Positions 1 through 7,800 of a DNA stretch of 38,519 nt are shown piece after piece. Positions within the stretch are counted from its first letter, which is position 1; every line of letters begins with the position of its first letter. The notes under the pieces are model-generated. The model searched no databases. It saw only the letters and a program-made list of their open reading frames with translations, and was not told the DNA's origin. The position numbers were made by a program, and so were the translations under genes. The stretch is taken from positions 1 to 38,519 of the forward strand of contig JAFDDH010000042.1 of the NCBI GenBank assembly GCA_019310975.1, read 5' to 3'. Source of the stretch: Deltaproteobacteria bacterium (GTDB lineage: Bacteria; Myxococcota_A; UBA9160; UBA4427).

Positions 1-79
1 GCCGCAAAATCCATACGGAGAGACACTCCTTCCCTCCGTGCTGCGTCGCGGGGGGGGGACGAGTTTCGTCTCGCGTGAC

Positions 80-96
80 GAAGGAAGGAAGGAAGG
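80..96. repeat. GAAG tetranucleotide microsatellite (4 units)
   Basis: Four consecutive GAAG units plus one G lie in the 170-base stretch before exodeoxyribonuclease III. A run of nine G sits just upstream, around positions 50-58. Nothing else was recognised in positions 1-170: no convincing promoter and no tail of an upstream gene. Confidence 0.6.
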
Positions 97-170
97 TTCG
101 CGTCGATCTAGACCATCCGGGCCCGGGAATTTTGAGACCGAGCGGCAAACGAGGACCGCCAACACGATAT

Positions 171-1022
171 ATGGACAGACTGCGCATCTACTCGTGGAAC
201 GTCAATGGAATCCGGGCCGCCGCCGAGAAGGGCTTCGTTGGGTGGCTGAAGCGCTGCCGCGGCGAGATCGTCGGCATCCAGGAGGTGCGCGCTCAGCCCG
301 AGCAGATCCCGGAGGAGCTGCGTGCCGTCGGCATCCAGGAGGTGCGCGCTCAGCCCGAGCAGATCCCGGAGGAGCTGCGTGCCATCAAACGCTGGCACCA
401 GCACTACTCGATCCCCGAACGCAAGGGCTACAGCGGGGTCGGTCTGCTCTCGCGCCGTGAGCCCGACCGCATCGAGACCTCGCTGGGCGAGGATCGCTTC
501 GACGTGGAGGGGCGGCTGCAGCTGGCGCGATTCGGCAGGCTGGTGATCGCCAACGGCTACTTTCCCAACGGCAGCGGCAAGGATCGCGACAACAGTCGCA
601 TCCCGTACAAGCTCGACTGGTATCGCGCGCTCTTCGATCGCGTACAGCGACTGCGCCGCGGCGGCTATCGCGTACTGGTGATGGGTGACTTCAATACCGC
701 ACACCGCGAGATCGACCTGGCGCGTCCCAAAGCCAATCGGAAGACCAGCGGCTTCTGCGCAGAGGAGCGCGCGGAGCTCGATCGCTGGATCCAGGCCGGC
801 TGGGTCGACACCTTCCGCCGCTTCGAACCCGGGCCAGACCACTACACGTGGTGGAGCCAGCGCTTCGGAGTCCGCGAGAAGAATATCGGCTGGCGGATCG
901 ACTACGTGCTGGCCTCCCCCGCGGCGATGAAGTTCGTGCGCGCCGCCTTCATCAAGCCGAATGTGAAGGGCTCCGACCACTGCCCGATCGGGGTGGACGT
1001 CGACCCGGCGATCTTCGGCTAG
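171..1022 (+). CDS. xth: Exodeoxyribonuclease III with internal 19-residue duplication
   Basis: This is a Mg2+-dependent endonuclease/exonuclease/phosphatase-fold DNA repair enzyme. The family cuts at abasic sites and removes 3' nucleotides and blocking groups in base excision repair. The 283-aa product starts at the ATG giving MDRLRIYSWNVNGIRA, which matches the family N-terminus; the open frame extends further upstream without homology. The later active-site motifs are intact: GDFN in the middle, the IDYVLAS segment, and SDHCPI near the C-terminus. Residues 34-52 are repeated exactly as residues 53-71, so the IQEVRAQ segment occurs twice. That segment holds the metal-binding Glu of the family (Glu34 in E. 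coli ExoIII), here Glu38 and Glu57. The insert lies directly after a core beta strand and could disturb folding or form an extra helix-loop. Function is well supported by family; activity of this allele is uncertain. Confidence 0.93.
   Translation: MDRLRIYSWNVNGIRAAAEKGFVGWLKRCRGEIVGIQEVRAQPEQIPEELRAVGIQEVRAQPEQIPEELRAIKRWHQHYSIPERKGYSGVGLLSRREPDRIETSLGEDRFDVEGRLQLARFGRLVIANGYFPNGSGKDRDNSRIPYKLDWYRALFDRVQRLRRGGYRVLVMGDFNTAHREIDLARPKANRKTSGFCAEERAELDRWIQAGWVDTFRRFEPGPDHYTWWSQRFGVREKNIGWRIDYVLASPAAMKFVRAAFIKPNVKGSDHCPIGVDVDPAIFG
270..383 (+). repeat. Exact 57-bp tandem duplication inside xth
   Basis: Two identical 57-bp copies lie at 270-326 and 327-383 and no base differs between them. The length is 19 codons, so the frame is kept. 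The absence of divergence points to a very recent duplication or an assembly artefact. Confidence 0.97.
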
Positions 1023-1031
1023 GCGCGGCGC

Positions 1032-1053
1032 GAATCCGATTCCAGACGGATTC
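1032..1053 (+). terminator. Possible terminator hairpin after xth
   Basis: A perfect 7-bp stem (GAATCCG pairing with CGGATTC) with an 8-base loop begins 10 bases after the xth stop codon. No T-run follows, so it may be a Rho-independent terminator of the weak GC-rich kind or simply an RNA-stabilising hairpin. Confidence 0.4.
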
Positions 1054-1167
1054 TCGTCGGATGGTGTGGGGCGCCGCGATCACCGTCGAGTCCACATGCG
1101 GTGTGGAAGTGAGCCAGGTGGTGTGTAGAAGCGCGCGAGCGCGGGGCCGCTGGCTACGGGCTCGACC

Positions 1168-1183
1168 AGGCACGGCGCTTGCG
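1168..1183 (+). promoter_or_regulatory. Possible sigma-54 (-24/-12) promoter at the CPBP gene start
   Basis: AGGCACG followed by TTGC preserves the GG-N10-GC spacing of RpoN promoters (GG at 1169-1170, GC at 1181-1182). A transcript would start near 1193, only a few bases before the ATG at 1196. That would make the mRNA almost leaderless or imply a later start codon, so this match could be chance in GC-rich DNA. Confidence 0.35.
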
Positions 1184-1195
1184 TAACCGCTCCGC

Positions 1196-1867
1196 ATGCT
1201 TGCCTTCCGGAGATCTGGTGGCACCAATTCTGCGACCGGGCCGGGTGTACTTCGCGACGCCCTGACGCTCCTGGCCGCGGTGTGGAGTGTACTCGCGGTC
1301 GCGCCGCTGCTCTGCGGCGGCCTCGGTCGGGACGCAGCCCTGCTGGTCGCTTTCGGGGCCGCGACCGCACTGACGCTGGCCGCCTCGGGCCGATTGCTGG
1401 ATCGCGCCCGCAACCCGTGGCGGTTGGGGCGAGCGCTGATCGTGGGCGTCGCGGTGGGCTGGATCGTGCATCCGTCGCTGTGTGGATGGATCGGTGTGCT
1501 GGGGGAGGCGATCGGGCTCGAGCCGATGGCGGTCTGGCGAGCCACAGACCCGGATGGGAATGCGAGCGTGCGAGTCGGCGAGGGGGTTGCGGTACTCCTG
1601 CTCGCTCCGGTCTTCGAGGAGATCCTCTATCGCGCCCGCCTGCTTCCGGCTCTGTCCGGATGGGTCGGCCGCCTGCCCGCTCTCCTCGCCTCGAGCGCGC
1701 TCTTCGCCCTGCCCCATCTCGAGCCGTGGCCAATGCTGGGCACATTCGTTGCGGGCGGGCTGCTCGGAGCGGCGTGGCTCGTGTTCGAGGATGTCTTCCT
1801 CTGCATCGGGCTGCATGCGGGCATGAACCTGTCGGCACTGATGTGGGCGCGGGGAGGCGGGGTGTGA
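1196..1867 (+). CDS. CPBP family intramembrane glutamic protease (CAAX/bacteriocin-processing type)
   Basis: This is a 223-aa polytopic inner-membrane protein. It carries the three CPBP (ABI/Abi) motifs: EE-x3-R at Glu141-Glu142 to Arg146, a His at 174 inside FALPHLEPWP, and H-x3-N at His207-Asn211. These form the intramembrane active site in the family, which includes CAAX endopeptidase Rce1 and sorting proteases that process C-terminal membrane signals. About six hydrophobic segments are visible. Its stop overlaps the next gene's GTG start by four bases (GTGA), so the two are very likely translated together. The substrate cannot be read from sequence. No clear cluster of C-terminal sorting signals of a known type is in the window, although the nearby RHS protein ends in a Cys-bearing tail with a membrane helix. 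Some CPBP proteins act in immunity or secretion rather than as proteases. Confidence 0.85.
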   Translation: MLAFRRSGGTNSATGPGVLRDALTLLAAVWSVLAVAPLLCGGLGRDAALLVAFGAATALTLAASGRLLDRARNPWRLGRALIVGVAVGWIVHPSLCGWIGVLGEAIGLEPMAVWRATDPDGNASVRVGEGVAVLLLAPVFEEILYRARLLPALSGWVGRLPALLASSALFALPHLEPWPMLGTFVAGGLLGAAWLVFEDVFLCIGLHAGMNLSALMWARGGGV

Positions 1868-2982
1868 TCGGGCTGGCGGGGGAGCGCACCGGCGCCCCGC
1901 GGGCCGCCTGGAGAAATCGCGCGCTCAGCGCGCTGTGCGTAGGCGGATACCTGACGGCGGCGGGGGTCTTCGTGCCGGACGCTTCGCTGCGCTCCGAGCT
2001 TCACTATGCGTTGGTGATCACGATCGGGTACGGGCACCTGGTGGGGGCGGCGATCTTCTCGAGTGATCGGATCGGCGCGGCAATTCGTTCGGCGGCGACC
2101 CCCGCGTGGCTCCGCTCCGGACGCGCGGTGCTGACACCGATCGTCTGGGCGCTGGCTCTGCTGGCTTCCACCCTGCTCTTTGGCGCCTACGTACGAGCAC
2201 TCGTCCACACTCCAGAGATCGTATTGATGCTGCTGGCGATCTCGACCTGGCACACGGTCGAGAACGACCAGGCTCTCACATCGATCTATGCGCGCGAGCG
2301 CAGAACTGGACCGCTACCGCGCGCGGTCGACCCCCATCTGTCGGCACTCGGCGTCACGGCGTTGGTGCTCGCGGTCGCTGCGGCCAGTCTCGGTGAGGCA
2401 GACCCCGCCTCGCTCATCGTCGCGTCGAGCGCTGCTTCGGAGTGGGTGGCGACACGGCTCACGCTCCCGGCACGGACCTTGGCCGCGGTGTGTGGTGGCG
2501 TGCTGATCCTGCGTGCGACGAGCCGCAGCGCCACAATGTGGGGTACGTCGATCGTAATCTCGAGCGCCCTGATACCGACCGATCTGACCCATCTCGCCTG
2601 GCTCAGCTTCAGCGATGTCTTCGCCGCCACGAGCCTCTATCACCTTGCGAGCTGGCTATGGCTGAGTGTTGGGCGCCTTCGTGACCAGAGACGACGGGGT
2701 GCGATGGTGACGCTCGCATTCGTACACCTGCTCCCGGCAGCACTCTGCGTCGGCCTGCTCTGCATGCGCGAGGGCACGGCCGTGGGACCCTTTGCGGCAG
2801 CCTACTTCTCACCCGCGATCTATCTCTACTGGTCGATCCTGCACGTGGGGCAGAGCCTGCTCGTGAGGGAGCTACCGCCGGGCAGCGCGCATCAATCGGC
2901 GAAAGCACCCAGTGGCCGCGGCAACGGATCGAGCTCGGGATCGAAGCGCCACCAACGCCAGTACACCGCACCCGGCGAATGA
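1864..2982 (+). CDS. Unrecognised polytopic membrane protein with spaced histidines
   Basis: This is a 372-aa integral membrane protein with roughly nine hydrophobic segments, starting at a GTG that overlaps the CPBP stop by four bases. I do not recognise the family with confidence. Histidines stand at or near membrane helices: His47, His58, His130 (in STWHTVEN), His243, His260 (in LYHLASWLW) and His327 (in SILHVGQSLL). Such a pattern can bind a metal, as in Brp/Blh-type carotenoid dioxygenases or other membrane di-iron enzymes, but that comparison is only suggestive. The last 40 residues are polar and rich in Ser, Gly and Lys. The 3' end overlaps the convergent rhomboid gene by 91 bp. Coupling to the CPBP protease suggests a joint role such as substrate presentation or a membrane modification. 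Confidence 0.75.
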   Translation: MIGLAGERTGAPRAAWRNRALSALCVGGYLTAAGVFVPDASLRSELHYALVITIGYGHLVGAAIFSSDRIGAAIRSAATPAWLRSGRAVLTPIVWALALLASTLLFGAYVRALVHTPEIVLMLLAISTWHTVENDQALTSIYARERRTGPLPRAVDPHLSALGVTALVLAVAAASLGEADPASLIVASSAASEWVATRLTLPARTLAAVCGGVLILRATSRSATMWGTSIVISSALIPTDLTHLAWLSFSDVFAATSLYHLASWLWLSVGRLRDQRRRGAMVTLAFVHLLPAALCVGLLCMREGTAVGPFAAAYFSPAIYLYWSILHVGQSLLVRELPPGSAHQSAKAPSGRGNGSSSGSKRHQRQYTAPGE

Positions 2983-4823
2983 AGGTGAGGTGGAGAGGCC
3001 CCCGGCTCGACGGACGTGACGATCGGAGTCGATCGGTCCAGGGCGGCGATCAGGTCGGCATCGAGTCCCGAGAGCGTGATCGCTCCGGGAGTCCCCGGAG
3101 CTGCGACGATGCGCAGGATCCCCAGTGGGGCTTCCACGCCATGGAGAAGGACGATGATCTCCCGGCCTTCGGGGTGCCGATTGGATGCCTCGATCGAGAG
3201 GGCGTCCGCTCCACCATCCGCGGTGATTGATCCGACACGCGCGACGCGCGGGCTGGAGGATGACCCGCTCCCCCCGGCCTGACTCGAATCGACTCGAGCT
3301 TGCTCGATCTCAGCAAGCCGCAACGCGAAGATCTCCAGCTCATCGACCCGAAGAGCTTCCCGCATCAAACGAGCTGCCCGGTCGAGCTGCCCGAGACGGA
3401 AGCGTAGCGCCGCCTCCACGCCGGCGGCCCAATCGCGATCTTCTCCGAAGTCGCGCTGACCGATCGCATTCGCCACGCGCGCGAGATTCTCCCGACGTCC
3501 TCCGGGTGAATGGAGGAGAAAGGTTCCGAAGAACATCAATTGTTCGTTCGCGAAGCGGGAATCGTGGATCGAGTGCACGGCACGCTCCACAATCTCGAGC
3601 ATGCCAGCTGTGATCGTGTCGTGAAAACCACGTGCGATCCCCGTTACATAGAAGAGCGTGAGGACTGTGGCGCTGACACGGATCCAGACCGGGGGGGCTG
3701 CGGTCGTCTTCGCGAGATCGAGACTTGGCAGCAGCAGGAGGCTGGCGACAATACCCGAGCCGAACCCGGCCAGGTGAAGCGGCGTGGAAGCCCAATCCAG
3801 CATGAATTCGACCCAGGCGACCGACATCACGAGATTCAGAACGACGAAGCGGTTCAGTCGAAGTGGTGCGGCCAGCTCGCTTCGCCGAGCCAGGTTCACC
3901 ACGACGATCGCCCCGAGGGCTCCGAAGATCACGCCGGATAGCCCGACTGCGATATCAGCGGATCGACCGGCCACGTAGACGGTCGTGCCGAGCCCGCTGA
4001 CCATCGCGACGATCGCAAACCGCCAGCTTCCCAGCGCGCCCTCAGCGCTTCGCCCCAACACCAGGAGCCCAACCACGTTCGCTGGAAAGTGCCATGGATG
4101 GAAGTGCAGCAGAGAGGCCGTGACCAACCGGTGCCAATCCCCAGCCTCGACCAACCACCACACGACCGCACCGTGACGCAGCAGAAGGTCTGTGTCCGAG
4201 AGAGATCCGGACCCCAGCTGCGCGATCCAGACGAGTGATGCAACACCACACATGACGAGTGTGAATCTTGGAGGAGCAGACCAGACTGACCTTGAAACTT
4301 CCTGATACCGATGTAGCGATCGAATCCTGCTCGGCCCATCCGGGAGCTCCAGCATTCGATCTTCGAGAAGTCGCGCCAGGCGATCCACGGCGGATTTCGA
4401 GCCAAGGGAGGAAGCCCGGATGAAGATCGGAAAGGTCCCCTTCAGATCGAGGATCAGCATGCTCCGAATCAGTGGTCTGGCCGACGTGATGGATCGGATC
4501 GAGCGAACGTCGATGCGTTTCCTGCCCCGTGCAAAGGCGTTTCGGGGCAGCAGGATCGACTCACTTCGAACCTCGATTGGAGGTGGGCCTTCACGGGGAC
4601 TCATCCACAGCATGGCGAGAGCGGCCGCGGCGAAGGCTGCACCCGCCGCCACGGCATAGAGCGAAGACGGCCACTCCCTGGCGTGTATGAATTCCGGCCT
4701 GACGATCAGATGGATCATGCCCGAGAACAGACCCACGATGGCCGCATAGAGGATGGCGACAAAGAACCTCTCGCTCGGGCTGGCTCGTTTCAGCTCGAAT
4801 CGTTCGACCTGCTTCGACTGCAT
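2892..4823 (-). CDS. Rhomboid family intramembrane serine protease with extra N- and C-terminal domains
   Basis: This 643-aa protein has two N-terminal membrane helices (about 19-41 and 52-73) and a soluble beta-rich, PH-like stretch (about 80-160). A rhomboid core (about 185-400) follows, then a long cytosolic or periplasmic tail with a helical TPR-like segment (about 445-510) and a Pro/Ser-rich end. All rhomboid catalytic features are present: H-x4-H-x3-N (His240, His245, Asn249), the nucleophile in GLSGVIFG (Ser296) and the catalytic His350 in LHLAGFGSG. Rhomboids cleave transmembrane helices inside the lipid bilayer. The gene begins 7 bases after the stop codon of the RHS gene; an upstream GTG at 4844 would instead overlap that gene by 14 bases. 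Either way the two form one transcription unit, and the RHS protein, which has its own C-terminal membrane helix, is a natural candidate substrate. That pairing is inferred. Confidence 0.9.
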   Translation of the reverse strand: MQSKQVERFELKRASPSERFFVAILYAAIVGLFSGMIHLIVRPEFIHAREWPSSLYAVAAGAAFAAAALAMLWMSPREGPPPIEVRSESILLPRNAFARGRKRIDVRSIRSITSARPLIRSMLILDLKGTFPIFIRASSLGSKSAVDRLARLLEDRMLELPDGPSRIRSLHRYQEVSRSVWSAPPRFTLVMCGVASLVWIAQLGSGSLSDTDLLLRHGAVVWWLVEAGDWHRLVTASLLHFHPWHFPANVVGLLVLGRSAEGALGSWRFAIVAMVSGLGTTVYVAGRSADIAVGLSGVIFGALGAIVVVNLARRSELAAPLRLNRFVVLNLVMSVAWVEFMLDWASTPLHLAGFGSGIVASLLLLPSLDLAKTTAAPPVWIRVSATVLTLFYVTGIARGFHDTITAGMLEIVERAVHSIHDSRFANEQLMFFGTFLLHSPGGRRENLARVANAIGQRDFGEDRDWAAGVEAALRFRLGQLDRAARLMREALRVDELEIFALRLAEIEQARVDSSQAGGSGSSSSPRVARVGSITADGGADALSIEASNRHPEGREIIVLLHGVEAPLGILRIVAAPGTPGAITLSGLDADLIAALDRSTPIVTSVEPGASPPHLHSPGAVYWRWWRFDPELDPLPRPLGAFAD

Positions 4824-4830
4824 CGCCCCG

Positions 4831-7800
4831 TCAAGCTCTTCCACCGCTGGTTCGCGTTGCTCGCTGCAGAACGAGTCCGCCCAGCAGCACCTGAATCGGA
4901 ATCAGCAGCCCCAGCCACCAGCGTTTTGGGGCCGCTGCGGCTGCGGGTGCGCACATCGCGGGCGACGTCAGCTCACTGCCCTCGACCTTGCCAGCCGCAC
5001 TCGCCGCATTCGGCTGACCTGGAGTCAGATCAATGATCCCGACGTGTCCACACGAGCAGGGCAGAGGAGTCTCCTGCCCCTGCAGCATCAGGACGACCCC
5101 GGTCAGCGTAAGAACCGCGCCCCCGAACGTCACGTGCGGGTTTCCGGTCAGGATTCCCGCACCCACCACTGCGATTCCGAGCTGGGCGAGTGTTCTTCCG
5201 ATCGTCGACCGGCCCGATCCCATGGTCACGTCCGCCATTGGCCGCCCCACCGGCCGCGCATACGTTCCACCCGGATCCCAGAACGTCACCGGATTCCCCT
5301 GCGTGTACGCATATTGATTCACTACGTGCCCGAGCGGATCCGGCGATGCGAAGCGCCCCGTCTCGGGGTCATAGATCCTCGCTCCGATCAGCAGCAGATC
5401 GCCCAGCTTGCGTCCGCGCGCGAAGCTCACGTCGTCGGGATGATCCCCGTGCGCTGTCTCGACACCCCAAGGGCCATATGCGTAGTGACGCAGGATCTCG
5501 CCGCTCTCGCCGCTCACCCATTTCACATTGCCGCGGAAGTCGTAATGGCGATAGAGACGCTCGCCCATGACGAGGTCGATCTTCAGCTCTCCGAGATCGA
5601 GTGAGAGCGGCGTGCCCGTGGCGTCCCCGAGCACCTCGCCGCCAAAGAGATGGCTGGTCTGTTGCCCCTCGATTCGGCTCCGCACCGGCCGACCCAGTAC
5701 GTCCCACTCGAGCGAGACGTCGTCCCCGATCGTGGCGACCCGACCACCCGCGTCCCAGGTGATGTCGACTTCGCCGCGCCGCACCAGGTAGCCCCCCTCA
5801 TCCCACACATAGTCGCGATGCTCGGGCAGATCGGAGGACGTGAGACGGTTGCGCTCGGCGTTGTAGTGGAAGAAGGCGTCGAGCTCATCGACGGGTGCCA
5901 CGCCGATGCGATTGCCGAGTACATCGAACGCTTGCCGATTGGGCCCGCGGCCGTCCCAATCCGGGTCGTAGATCGTCTGCCAATCGTGTAGCCGCATACC
6001 GAACCCACCTGGCAGTAGCATGCCGGGTGTGTAGATCCCGAGCGCGTAGGCCTCTTCACTCTGGGTCTCTGGCAACCCGATCGGACGCTGGATGGTCGTC
6101 GTCCGCGTGGCAATGCAGATCAGATCGCTGCCACACTCCGTCCAATTCGTCGCCGTGATCTCGACCGGCTCACCGGATGAATCGGTCGTGTAGCTCTGCT
6201 GCAGGATGCCAGTGAGGTCGTCGTGGGTCATCTCGCGCACGAGGCCGTTGCCGTACCGGATCGTGCGCTCGAAGCCGGCAACCAGCTCCTTCTCGATCAC
6301 CGCGACGCCATCATCCTCGATGCGAACCAGCCGGTCGGCCATATCCCAGCCGAGGCCGATGCTGCGTAGCAGCACGCCCGAAGGATCCAGGTAGCGACGC
6401 TCGATCTCGCGCGAGCGCGCGTCGTAGTCGATCTCGAGTGCCTCGCCACCCGGGAAGACGATCCGAATCGGCCTCCCCGCTGCGTCGTAGCCGAAGCTCT
6501 CGGCACCGACGTAGCTGGAGTCGAGGCGGCGGTCGAGACGACCGCTCACCCAGCTATTGCGCAGCCTTTTCTCGACAATCTCTCGCCGCACGAGCCGCAG
6601 CGCGCTGCGACGACCCGCCGCATCGTAATCGCTCTCGACGCGCATTCCGTTCGGGCGCTCGATGGCCGTCACCAGGCCACGTGCGTCGAACTCTGTCCGG
6701 GTCTCCTGCCAGGTGCCGTCCGCGCGGTCGCGCCGGCTGACGAGACGCCCAGCGCCATCGTATGCAAACTCGCTATCGCCTCCGTAGGGTCGCCGGATGG
6801 AGAGCGGCTGCCCGTCACTCCGGTATTCGACCTGGATCTCCGCCACCTCGCTTGCAAATGGATCGGCCGGTACGCCGCCTTTCAGCTCCACGGCTACCCA
6901 ATTGCGATCGGCATCGAATCTGCGGCGCCCGATTCCTGGCCGGCGCGAGGCCAGCGCTTCGGTGACGCGCCCGCCCTCGAGCAGATTGCCGACCTCGTCA
7001 TGGACCCGATACATCACGAAGCCCTGGGTCCATACCTCTCTCGCGTGCCCGTGCTCGCCGAAGTAGTGCAGCGAGGTTCCAGCGCCGACGACCGGGATGA
7101 AGCCAACCCGATTGCCCTCGCTGTCGTACGTGAAGAGGGTGCGATCCCCGGCTCCGTCCACGATCGCACTCACCTGACCGGAGGTGCCATAGCTCCGCTC
7201 CTGGACGACGCCGATGTCGTCGCGGATCCGCAGGACGGGCCGAGCCAGTGGATTTCGGCGATCCTGCGCGCCCGGCGCATAGTCGACGACGATCACGTTG
7301 CCAGACGGCTCCGTGATTCGAATCGCGTCGTCGTCCGCCCACTCCCAAGCCGTCGTCACGCCCGCCGGGTCCGTTCTCGTCGTGGGTCGCCGGCCCGCCC
7401 AGGTCATCCGCGTGAGCCCGTGGAGAGCATCCACGTATTCGTGCAGTCGCCCCTCCGCGTCGTATCGATAGAGCGAGTATGCACCGGTCGGATCCGAAAC
7501 ACCGGTGAAGAAGAGACCGAGCGCATCGTTGCGTCCATAGTGAAATCGGGTGAGAGAAGCAGCCTCGGCCACAGCGTTCGCGCTCATCAATCGCCCGTCG
7601 ATGAATCCGTACTCCACCCGTTCGCCCTCCGAGCTCACGACCTTCCAGAGTCGGTCCAGCAGATATGTGTAGCGCCGCCCCGCCCAGCCGCGGTCCACAT
7701 CCAAGCCGTCGCGCGCCCTGAGTGTCCGGCAGGCCTCGTCATGCTCGAAGAGCGCGGTGCGCCCGGCCCGATCATCGATCCGCTCGACGCAGCCATGCTC

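Noticed and set aside
4831-5262. RHS C-terminal tail as a nuclease or deaminase toxin
   Set aside because: No catalytic motif of a known polymorphic toxin is visible, and the tail is largely hydrophobic.
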